64,000 bases of DNA from assembly GCA_038106445.1 (NCBI GenBank), contig JAYODU010000004.1, positions 62,001-126,000 on the forward strand, given 5' to 3'. The position numbers were made by a program, and so were the translations under genes. Within the stretch, counting starts at the first letter, position 1. Each line of letters opens with the position of its first letter. Under the pieces are notes generated by a model. It did no database searches. It was given only the letters and a program-made list of their open reading frames with translations, and was not told the DNA's origin. The stretch comes from Pseudemcibacter sp038106445. GTDB taxonomy: Bacteria > Pseudomonadota > Alphaproteobacteria > Sphingomonadales > Emcibacteraceae. Shown here piece after piece: positions 15,909-23,534 of this stretch.

Positions 15909-17132
15909 ATGAATAACCCCGAGACAATAAAAACCAGAAATTCAAAACCGATTGATGAAAAAACCGGCGTAGAAGTTAATGATGATTTTGAACGGTTTGA
16001 TCAAAAGTTTGATATTTACTGCCGCGCTCTATGGGATCCGGAAATCAGGTCTGAAAAATCAGATAAATTTTTTGAAGGGTATTATATGCCCTACGCCAGG
16101 GCGCGAAAAACAGACGGTTTCAGTCAGAAAGACTACGCCTTCAGGAACGCCGCATGGCATGTGAATAATGTGATACGAGATATTGAAAAATCCGGCGAAT
16201 TCAGAAAAGAAAAACCAGGTGAAATCCGAAAAGAAGGGTTCTGGGATTACTACACATCACACGATGAAGGATGGCCGGAACCTTACCCGTTTGAAAGCCC
16301 GGCCGAAGCAACAGCAGATCTTAAAAAAATAGCAGGGTTTTGTGGCGTAGGTGATATGGGCGTCTGCAAATATGATGAGCGCTGGATGTATAAATCCATT
16401 TTCACAAAACAGGGAAACGGTCAAAAACCGCAGGAAATCCCTGATGATATACCGAATGTGATTGTTACATTGGAACCGATGGACCGCGACCTGATAAGAA
16501 CAGTGCCATCAGCGCTATCAGGCGCCGCAACAGGGCTTGGTTATACCTTTGATGGTGTCGCGATCATAACTTTGGCCCAATATATCCGGAATATGGGCTA
16601 CCGCGCCTATGCAACACTAAATGACAGTGCCCTTTGTATCCCGCTTGCATTGCAGGCAGGGCTTGGGGAAGTCGGCCGTCATGGCATACTGATAAATGAA
16701 AAATACGGGCCCCGCTTTCGCATTGGAAAAATATTTACAGACATGCCGCTCGAAATTAACGAACCAAAAAAATTTGGTGTTGAAGAATTTTGCACTATAT
16801 GTGATCGCTGTGCACAAGCATGCCCGCCAAAGGCAATCCCTTTTGATGCGCCGTCCTATCATGTTCATAGTGAAAGCAATATTAAGGGCGTTAAGAAATG
16901 GACCCCGTCCGCAGAAAAATGCTTCAAATTCTGGTGTAATCAGAATACCGATTGCATCATTTGTATTCGTTCCTGCCCCTTTAACCGCGATTTTAAGAAA
17001 TGGTACCACCGCGCTTGGCTTAAACTGGCAAAAAGCCCACTGAAAAAACTTGCCCTGAAACTGGATGACTGGTTTATGGATAGAGGCAGACTAAAAACAG
17101 GCCACTGGTGGCGTCCGGAAAATAATAAGTGA
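15909..17132 (+). CDS. Reductive-dehalogenase-like corrinoid/4Fe-4S protein, cytoplasmic form
   Basis: 407 residues. The C-terminal half carries CTICDRCAQACPP (C-x2-C-x2-C-x3-CP, from residue 295) and KCFKFWCNQNTDCIICIRSCPF (from about 337), the two cluster motifs in the spacing seen in RdhA reductive dehalogenases. Between the N-terminal part and the clusters, GYRAYATLNDSALCIPLALQAGLGEVGRHGILI and RIGKIFTDMPL match the conserved RdhA cobalamin-binding region. There is no twin-arginine signal, no RdhB-like membrane anchor gene nearby, and no fused flavodoxin/ferredoxin reductase, so it differs from both respiratory and self-sufficient catabolic RdhAs. It ends with a basic, tryptophan-rich helix (WYHRAWLKLAK...) that could touch a membrane. 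The queuosine enzyme QueG shares the fold but has different second-cluster spacing and tail. The next gene overlaps its stop by four bases. Confidence 0.75.
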   Translation: MNNPETIKTRNSKPIDEKTGVEVNDDFERFDQKFDIYCRALWDPEIRSEKSDKFFEGYYMPYARARKTDGFSQKDYAFRNAAWHVNNVIRDIEKSGEFRKEKPGEIRKEGFWDYYTSHDEGWPEPYPFESPAEATADLKKIAGFCGVGDMGVCKYDERWMYKSIFTKQGNGQKPQEIPDDIPNVIVTLEPMDRDLIRTVPSALSGAATGLGYTFDGVAIITLAQYIRNMGYRAYATLNDSALCIPLALQAGLGEVGRHGILINEKYGPRFRIGKIFTDMPLEINEPKKFGVEEFCTICDRCAQACPPKAIPFDAPSYHVHSESNIKGVKKWTPSAEKCFKFWCNQNTDCIICIRSCPFNRDFKKWYHRAWLKLAKSPLKKLALKLDDWFMDRGRLKTGHWWRPENNK

Positions 17133-17977
17133 TTGACATTGGAAAATATCATCGTCTCGTGATCTCAAAACATGAAGAACACGGTATTTATCTCACCGAC
17201 GACAGTGAAGAAATACTGCTGCCCAATCAATATCTTTCTGAAAATAAAGAAGACTGGCAGATCGGAAAGCATCTTGATGTTTTCGTTTATCTGGATTCAG
17301 AAGACAGACCCGTTGCCACAACTGAAAAACCTGCTGCTTGTGTCGCTGAATGTGCTTATCTTTCTGTTATTGGTCAAAGTGGCTTTGGCAGCTTTCTGGA
17401 CTGGGGTTTAAGTAAAGACCTGCTAGTACCCTTTAAGGAGCAACGCGTGCCAATGGAAACAGGCAGGTCCTATGTTGTTTATATTTTTCTTGATAGCTCG
17501 CAGCGTATTGCAGCCTCATCAATGCTTAGCAGGCATTTAAGCGAAATTAATGAAGATGATTTTGAACATCGTCAGCAAGTTGATCTTTTAATTGCCAGCC
17601 GTAGTGATCTTGGTTTTAAAGCTGTAATCGATGGTAGCCATCTGGGCCTTATCCATAACAACGAACTTGTAAGACCCATCAAGGTGGGCGAAAGGATGGA
17701 AGGATATATCGGAAAACCACGAAGTGACGGACGTATTAATCTGACCCTCCAGAAACTTGCCTATGAAGTAAGGGACGAATTATCAGATCAGATTCTTGAC
17801 CATCTAAACCAAAATGGCGGCAGAATAAACCTCACGGATAAAAGCTCTCCTGCTGAAATCAATGCCGTTTTTCATGTAAGTAAATCAAACTATAAAAAAG
17901 CCCTTGGAAAATTACTCAAGGAAGAGAAGATTATTTTCCATGAAAAAAGCGTAAGACTGGCTAAACAGTCAGATTAA
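17129..17977 (+). CDS. CvfB/YitL-like S1-domain RNA-binding protein
   Basis: 282 residues with the CvfB (conserved virulence factor B) layout. Tandem S1-like OB domains occupy about 1-210, including SGFGSFLDWGLSKDLLVPFKEQ near residue 90 and DLGFKAVIDGSHLGLIHNNEL near 170, followed by a short C-terminal winged helix (HVSKSNYKKALGKLLKEEKIIF). Family proteins bind RNA and have pleiotropic regulatory roles; none is specific to dehalogenation. Its GTG start overlaps the stop of the dehalogenase-like gene (GTGA), suggesting translational coupling. Its 3' end overlaps the convergent osmoprotectant gene by four bases. Confidence 0.8.
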   Translation: MIDIGKYHRLVISKHEEHGIYLTDDSEEILLPNQYLSENKEDWQIGKHLDVFVYLDSEDRPVATTEKPAACVAECAYLSVIGQSGFGSFLDWGLSKDLLVPFKEQRVPMETGRSYVVYIFLDSSQRIAASSMLSRHLSEINEDDFEHRQQVDLLIASRSDLGFKAVIDGSHLGLIHNNELVRPIKVGERMEGYIGKPRSDGRINLTLQKLAYEVRDELSDQILDHLNQNGGRINLTDKSSPAEINAVFHVSKSNYKKALGKLLKEEKIIFHEKSVRLAKQSD

Positions 17978-19263
17978 CCAGCATTACGCAAATGGTCAGG
18001 AATTATTTTTTTCTCCAAAAGCTCAAACATCACTTCAACAAAGATTGCGAGACACGCTGCGGGAATTGCCCCTTGTAAGATAAGATTGGTATCATTAAGG
18101 GCAAGTCCCGTAACTATGGGTTCCCCCAAACCGCCTGCACCGATAAAAGCTGCAAGCGTCGCTGTTCCGATACAAATAACCGTCGCCGTTCTGATACCTG
18201 CCAGAATGTTGGGAAGAGCCAACGGAAAAAACACATAACGGGATAGCTTTTGCGATCTGAATATAAGCAACGCCAGACTTAGCCCGATAATACAACCAAT
18301 ACCAAGCGCCGTTAAGGTAAGTTTTATATGCGTGACCGTATTATCTAACAGTGATGAAATTACAGTGTCACTTGTCTGGGCTTGCTTACCCGAAGTTAAT
18401 CCACGTTCATATAAAAACTGCTGTGCCACTTCAGCAAATGACTTTTGTTCAATTACAACTTGAGCGTTAAGCGCCCTCATTTGTTCATCGCTTAACATAT
18501 TTTCAAGTTGTGATAGTATTTCCCGTGCTTGCGGTGAGAATTCCATTCGCGTTAAAGCAGCACCATAATATTTGGGAAAAAAGTCCAGATCATCTTCCAA
18601 AAATACCAGACCGTACCGCTCAACATCGCCATCCGTCGTGTAAGCATCGGTAATATCAATTGCACCTTCGTCTATGGCTTTATAGGCAAGCCCATGCTGA
18701 ATACCCGTCGCACTTTGTGTTAAATCATATACTGACTTCAGCGCTTCCCACCCGTCACCACGGTTCAGAAATTCATGACTGAAACTCAGAACCAACTCAG
18801 GATGAAACTTAAGATCAGATATTTTAATAATATTTCTCTGATCACTGACAGTTTTCTTTAGCGCAAGCGCATAGGAATTATTAAACCCAAACCTCGCAAA
18901 TATACTCAAATCCCGCTTATTCAAACCGATATTATAAGAATCTATGGATATGCTATCTTCCGGTATTTCATCTGGATCAAAAATAACAGCTGAAATTGTC
19001 CCCGTATATTCAGGGTATAAATCAATCTCACCCTCCCGAAGCGCATTATAACAGATCAGGGTACCACCAAACCCGAATTTACGCTCAACTGTTATCCCGT
19101 TATTTTCCAGTAGCTGAGCCATTATTTCGGCCAGTAAATAATTTTCGGGATCCATTTTACTGCCGATAATGATCGTTTCATCGTCTGCACGTGCTAAAAT
19201 ACCCGCAAATAACCAGAAGGTCAGTGCGAAAATAAGAAACAGGCCTGTTTTTGCTAAAGTGAT
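17974..19263 (-). pseudogene. Osmoprotectant (glycine betaine/choline-type) ABC binding-protein/permease fusion with internal deletion
   Basis: Residues of the first ~270 codons match OpuAC/OsmF binding proteins (TIIIGSKMDPENYLLAEIMAQLLE at the start, IDLYPEYTGT in the middle). The last ~120 match a ProW/OpuCB-type permease (VTHIKLTLTALGIGCIIG, then PLALPNILAGIRTATV and TLAAFIGAGGLGEPIV). Two defects are visible. The permease goes straight from its first helix (ALLIFRS) to QKLSRYVFFPLALP, lacking the roughly 80 residues that hold the central helices and the EAA loop. A signal peptide is encoded upstream of the first ATG (LFLIFALTFWLFAGILARA, to about 19240), yet no ATG, GTG or TTG precedes it in frame; an AGAGGA site stands six bases before an ATC codon at 19263. 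No ATPase gene is adjacent. I read this as a decayed gene; a translated remnant from ATG 19155 would lack an export signal. Confidence 0.65.
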
Positions 19264-19319
19264 TTGAATTCCTCTTTATTTCTGCGTTCAATATTGATTA
19301 TTTGTAACGCAGTGTCAAC

Positions 19320-20246
19320 TTAGCGCGGCAGCAGATGTACACCCGCCAGCATGCAGCGTACTGATCCGCCCGCAAGTTCAATAGTGGGGATAGCAAGGGG
19401 AACAATGGTCTCGCTCTGTTCAATGATCGCTTTTTGACCGACGCTAAGCGCATCGAATGCCGTTTTTGAAAGGGCCAGTAAACGTCCATTTTTACCTTGA
19501 AGTTCAAGTGCGTTACCGGCAAATCCGGCAATCTGCTCATTGGTAAGGGCGATCACATCGCGACCTGATGTTTCAAACCGGTTTATGATTTCTGAACGCC
19601 GCGCAGTATCGGTAATCATATCAAGTCCGATCATCACAAAATCTGTCGCAATACACATTAGAACATTTGTGTGGTAAATAGCTTTCCCTTTATCATCAAG
19701 GGCATCGAAAACCATTGGTTCATAACCAAAATGGGTACAAAACCGCTCCAACGCCACCGGATTTGTTCGATTGGACCGGATCGCATATGCCGTCCTGTCA
19801 ATATGGTCAAGAACCATCGCCCCGGTGCCCTCAAGAAACAACCCATCCGGCTCAAGTCCCGAATAATCAATTATATCCTGAACACGGTATTCACTTTTAA
19901 GCATTTCTATTACATCAAAACGTCTTTCAAGCCTTCTGTTTTTCGCATACATGGGATAAATCGCAATATGGCCGCCCGGATGGGTAGAGAACCAGTTATT
20001 GGGAAAAACGGAATCCGGCGTTTTTGTTCCTGTATCTTCGAAAATATGAACTCTTATGCCCATATCTTCCAACGTTTTTGCAGCCTTACTTGCTTCATTA
20101 TAGGCGTCTTTTGCAATTTCATCACGGGAACGGATTATATCAAACTGCTGAAATGCATTATCCTTTGCAGTTTCTTCATTTGGTGAAAAATGATGCGGCC
20201 TGATCATAATAACGGAAGCAGGTGCCTGTGCGCTTCTTCGGTCCAT
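19320..20246 (-). CDS. ctlX: Citrulline hydrolase CtlX-like (arginine-deiminase/DDAH superfamily)
   Basis: 308 residues of the guanidino-group-modifying fold. Supporting segments are MIRPHHFSPNEETAKDNAFQ, DSVFPNNWFSTHPGGHIAIYPM (aspartate/asparagine substrate loop), LEGTGAMVLDHIDRTAYA, the catalytic histidine region HTNVLMCIATDFVMIG, and the C-terminal catalytic cysteine in GGSVRCMLAGVHL. This pattern matches citrulline utilisation hydrolase CtlX, which converts citrulline to ornithine, CO2 and ammonia in the cytoplasm. It lies 9 bp downstream of an ornithine cyclodeaminase gene, giving a two-step route from citrulline to proline. The call rests on motif recall plus this context; dimethylarginine hydrolase activity is the main alternative. 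Confidence 0.8.
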   Translation of the reverse strand: MDRRSAQAPASVIMIRPHHFSPNEETAKDNAFQQFDIIRSRDEIAKDAYNEASKAAKTLEDMGIRVHIFEDTGTKTPDSVFPNNWFSTHPGGHIAIYPMYAKNRRLERRFDVIEMLKSEYRVQDIIDYSGLEPDGLFLEGTGAMVLDHIDRTAYAIRSNRTNPVALERFCTHFGYEPMVFDALDDKGKAIYHTNVLMCIATDFVMIGLDMITDTARRSEIINRFETSGRDVIALTNEQIAGFAGNALELQGKNGRLLALSKTAFDALSVGQKAIIEQSETIVPLAIPTIELAGGSVRCMLAGVHLLPR

Positions 20247-20255
20247 AGCGTGGTC

Positions 20256-21329
20256 CTAGCTCAGGTTCTTTTTTGCCCGCAGGATCATACCGTACAAATC
20301 ACGCGGATCGTCAGGATCAGCAAGCATATCCAGATTTGTAAAATGGCCGGTTTTTTGAAGCTGATCGCGAATATATCTAAGTGCTGAAAAATCTTCGATT
20401 GCAAAACCAACACTGTCAAACAATGTTATCTGTTTATCGTTTGTTCGTCCTTCCACCTCGCCTGTCATGACCTGCCAAAGTTCTTTTACAGGATAATCAT
20501 CATCAAGCTGCTGAATTTCACCTTCAATCCTTGTTTGCGGGGTGTATTCAACAAAAATTTCTGAACGAAGCAATATGTCTTTGTGAAGTTCTGTTTTTCC
20601 TGGACAGTCACCACCAATTGCGTTGATATGGACACCGGCACCAACCATATTATCAGTCAGGATCGTCGCATACTGCTTGTCTGCGGTTACAGTTGTGATA
20701 ATTTCAGCACCTTCTACCGCTGACTGCTCACTAACACATTTAACCATATTGAGCCCTGAATTGCTTAAATTTTTAATACAGCGATCTGTGGCAGTGCTAT
20801 CTATATCAAATAAACGCAAATCAGTGATGCCGCAAATAGCCTTAAAAGCAAGAGCCTGAAATTCGGATTGTGCACCATTTCCAATCATCGCCATCGTTTT
20901 TGAGCCCTTGGGCATAAGGTATTTTGCAGCCATTGCTGATGTGGCAGCCGTTCTAAGCGCGGTTAGTATTGTCATTTCCGTCAGCATGACCGGATAACCG
21001 GTATCTACATCTGAAAGTACACCAAATGCAGTAACGGTTTGAAGGCCGTCTTTTGTGTTTTTGGGATGGCCGTTCACATATTTAAAACCATAGTCATGTC
21101 CATCACTTGTGGGCATGAGTTCGATAACACCTTCATTGGAATGGGATGCCACGCGCGGTGTTTTATCAAAAAGCTCCCAGCGTCTGAAATCCTCTTCAAG
21201 ATACTCGCAAAGCCCGATCAGCACATTTTCTACACCAATTTCCAAAACAATTTTCATCATGTCGTCAACACTGACGAATGGTACAAGGTTTAATTCATTT
21301 GCTGGTTTATCTAACATTGCCATACCCAC
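20256..21329 (-). CDS. Ornithine cyclodeaminase
   Basis: About 350 residues of the ornithine cyclodeaminase/mu-crystallin family, which turns L-ornithine into L-proline and ammonia using tightly bound NAD. Visible are a substrate-binding segment ELMPTSDGHDYGFKYVNGHPKN with the conserved Lys, an LTALRTAATSAMAAKYLMPKG block, the Rossmann motif MAMIGNGAQSEFQALAF, and INAIGGDCPGKTELHKDIL. The first ATG pair (21323, 21317) competes with a GTG at 21329. It is first gene of an operon with the CtlX-like hydrolase. The long N-terminal portion is usual for the subfamily found with CtlX. Confidence 0.88.
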   Translation of the reverse strand: MGMAMLDKPANELNLVPFVSVDDMMKIVLEIGVENVLIGLCEYLEEDFRRWELFDKTPRVASHSNEGVIELMPTSDGHDYGFKYVNGHPKNTKDGLQTVTAFGVLSDVDTGYPVMLTEMTILTALRTAATSAMAAKYLMPKGSKTMAMIGNGAQSEFQALAFKAICGITDLRLFDIDSTATDRCIKNLSNSGLNMVKCVSEQSAVEGAEIITTVTADKQYATILTDNMVGAGVHINAIGGDCPGKTELHKDILLRSEIFVEYTPQTRIEGEIQQLDDDYPVKELWQVMTGEVEGRTNDKQITLFDSVGFAIEDFSALRYIRDQLQKTGHFTNLDMLADPDDPRDLYGMILRAKKNLS

Positions 21330-21397
21330 TTCATTGGCTAAAGGTTATTAAAAAATTATCTTATTAGTATAATTTTTTATAAACAATGGTTTATTTT

Positions 21398-21414
21398 TTG
21401 GCATACTCTTTGCA
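21398..21414 (+). promoter_or_regulatory. Sigma-54-type promoter of the HlyD/ABC operon
   Basis: TTGGCATACTCTTTGCA matches the -24/-12 consensus TTGGCAC-N5-TTGC at nearly all positions, with GG (21400-21401) and GC (21412-21413) exactly 12 bp apart. It lies 43 bp upstream of the adaptor's ATG, as expected for a transcription start near 21425. The upstream region is AT-rich. Control would need an enhancer-binding protein, which is not encoded in the window. Confidence 0.75.
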
Positions 21415-21456
21415 ATATTATTAACAGTATTAAAAATAAACGATTGTAGAAGAAAA

Positions 21457-22773
21457 ATGACTAAAATGGACAATATTCGAAAACCTGAAGGTGCTCACGC
21501 GGGCACTGGCATGGACCGGAAAATTGAAAAGAAGAAAAACCCGCTCAAAATAGCAATGTGGGCTGCTGTCGGCTTGATTGCCGTGGTTGTTCTTTATCTT
21601 GTAATTGAAAGTGCAACAGGCGGGAGGACGTTCCGTGTTGAAGAAAGCCGACTTGTTGTGTCCCAGGTTACAAGCGGCGTATATGAAGATTATATCCCCA
21701 TACGCGGCAAAGTAACACCCCTTACGACAGTATTTGTATCTGCAACAGAAGGTGGCAGGGTCGAAAAAATTCTTGTTGAAGACGGTACAATTGTAAAAGA
21801 AGGCCAGGAAATTGTTGAACTTTCCAATCCGACATTACAAATTCAGGTTTTTGAAAATGAAGCACGTGTTGCAGGCGAACTTAATGCCATGCGTACATTG
21901 GAACTTCAACTTGAGCAAAACCGTCTCCGTCATATCACCGAAATAACAACTCTGGAATACGAAATTCAAAAACTGACCCGCAATGTGGAAAGATACCGTA
22001 CACTTTATGAACAAGGTAATTTCACAAAAACGCAATTGGATGAGGCTGAAGAAGACCTGGATTATAAAATCAAGATGCTTGATGTAACAAAGAAGTCTCA
22101 GGAAACAGACTCCCGTATGCAGGTTCAACAGCTTGAACGTTCCCGTCTGGATACCCAGAACCTTGAAAGAAACCTTGGTATAGCAAGAACAAGTCTTGAA
22201 AACCTTAACATGAAGGCGCAAATCGAAGGCCAGCTTTCCGGCTTTGATCTGGAACTTGGTCAGACCGTTGGTCGCGGTGAAGCCATTGGACAAATAGATG
22301 ATCCCTACAATTTTAAGCTGGAAGTACAAATCGACGAATTTTACTTGAACCGTGTAGACCTTGGCCAAACAGGTTTTTATGTCCGCCCGGGAGATAGCGA
22401 AGAGTTTCCAATGACAATCAAAAAGATCTACCCTGATGTACAAAACAATCAATTTAAAATCGATATGGTGTTCACGGAAGAGCAGCCTGCTGATATACGC
22501 CGCGGTCAAACACTTCAATCCAAATTGACATTGGGCGATTCTTCCGAAGCCATACTCATCCCATACGGTGCATTCTATCAGGATACCGGGGGCAGCTGGA
22601 TATTTGTCGTAAGTGATGACAGTGAATTTGCCATTAAACGCAATATCAGGCTTGGACGAAGAAATAATAATTTTATTGAAGTGATTGATGGCCTTCAGGT
22701 TGGCGAACGTGTGATTACATCACCATACACCAGCTTCATGGATATGGATCGCTTAAAACTTACAGAAGATTAA
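21457..22773 (+). CDS. HlyD/MacA-type periplasmic adaptor of an ABC efflux system
   Basis: 438 residues. One membrane helix (about 31-50) anchors it in the inner membrane, followed by a split biotinyl-lipoyl domain (RGKVTPLTTVFVSATEGGRVEKILVEDGTIVKEGQEI...), a long coiled coil (about 140-250, rich in Glu/Leu/Arg heptads) and a C-terminal beta-barrel (FVVSDDSEFAIKRNIRLGRRNNNFIEVIDGLQVGERVITS). This is the usual adaptor layout that links an inner-membrane ABC transporter to an outer-membrane channel. It is the first gene behind the sigma-54-type promoter. No TolC-like gene is visible nearby. Confidence 0.88.
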   Translation: MTKMDNIRKPEGAHAGTGMDRKIEKKKNPLKIAMWAAVGLIAVVVLYLVIESATGGRTFRVEESRLVVSQVTSGVYEDYIPIRGKVTPLTTVFVSATEGGRVEKILVEDGTIVKEGQEIVELSNPTLQIQVFENEARVAGELNAMRTLELQLEQNRLRHITEITTLEYEIQKLTRNVERYRTLYEQGNFTKTQLDEAEEDLDYKIKMLDVTKKSQETDSRMQVQQLERSRLDTQNLERNLGIARTSLENLNMKAQIEGQLSGFDLELGQTVGRGEAIGQIDDPYNFKLEVQIDEFYLNRVDLGQTGFYVRPGDSEEFPMTIKKIYPDVQNNQFKIDMVFTEEQPADIRRGQTLQSKLTLGDSSEAILIPYGAFYQDTGGSWIFVVSDDSEFAIKRNIRLGRRNNNFIEVIDGLQVGERVITSPYTSFMDMDRLKLTED

Positions 22774-22805
22774 TGCAAAAGAATAATAAAACTAAAGGAC
22801 TAAAA

Positions 22806-23483
22806 ATGTTAAAATTACAAGATCTGACAAAAGCATATCGTACCGACGAAGTGGAAACGGTAGCACTCAATAATGTAAATATAGAAATAGAGCATGGTGA
22901 ATTTGTTGCTACTATGGGACCATCCGGTTGCGGCAAATCAACGCTTCTTAATATTATTGGTATGCTTGATACACCAACGAGCGGTCATTATTTCTTTAAT
23001 GGCGAGGATGTTGCCGGCTATTCTGAAGCACAGCTTGGTGTCATCAGAAAACAGCATATTGGCTTTATCTTCCAAAGCTTTAACTTGATTGATGAACTTT
23101 CTGTTTTCGAAAATATCGAACTGGCCCTTCTTTATCATGACATCCCGGCAAGTGAACGCAAGGAACGCGTTGCCGCCGTTATGGATAAAGTCGGCATTGC
23201 TCACCGTGCCAAACATATGCCAAGCCAGCTTTCAGGTGGTCAGCAACAACGTGTGGCTGTTGCCCGGGCCGTTGTTGGCAATCAAAGCATGATCCTGGCT
23301 GACGAGCCCACCGGTAATCTTGATACAGCACACGGTCAGGAAGTCATGGAAATGCTTCAGAAACTTAATGAGGAAGGCACAACCATTGTTATGGTTACGC
23401 ACAGTCCCTCACATGCTGATTATGCGCGTCGCACAATTAATCTGCTTGATGGTCATGTCGTTACTGAAAGTATGCGGGCATAA
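22806..23483 (+). CDS. ABC transporter ATPase (MacB/LolD type)
   Basis: 225 residues from ATG 22806, chosen because AAAGGA stands six bases upstream and the sequence begins MLKLQDLTKAYRTDEVETVALNNV as in the family; an earlier ATG at 22773 overlaps the adaptor stop. Walker A GPSGCGKST, Q-loop FIFQSFNLI, signature LSGGQQQRVAVARA, Walker B MILADEPTGNLD and the H-loop VTHSPSHADY are all intact. This subfamily powers FtsX-type permeases that extrude substrates from the periplasm or move lipoproteins. The two permeases follow directly. Confidence 0.93.
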   Translation: MLKLQDLTKAYRTDEVETVALNNVNIEIEHGEFVATMGPSGCGKSTLLNIIGMLDTPTSGHYFFNGEDVAGYSEAQLGVIRKQHIGFIFQSFNLIDELSVFENIELALLYHDIPASERKERVAAVMDKVGIAHRAKHMPSQLSGGQQQRVAVARAVVGNQSMILADEPTGNLDTAHGQEVMEMLQKLNEEGTTIVMVTHSPSHADYARRTINLLDGHVVTESMRA

Positions 23484-23534
23484 CATTTCATTCACGGGGA
23501 AGATCATAGGAATTGGGAAAGAAACGGGAGAGAT

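Noticed and set aside
15909..17132. Epoxyqueuosine reductase (QueG)
   Set aside because: Second-cluster spacing, the KCFKFW motif and the GLGEVGRHG block match RdhA, and the C-terminal HEAT-like region of QueG is absent.
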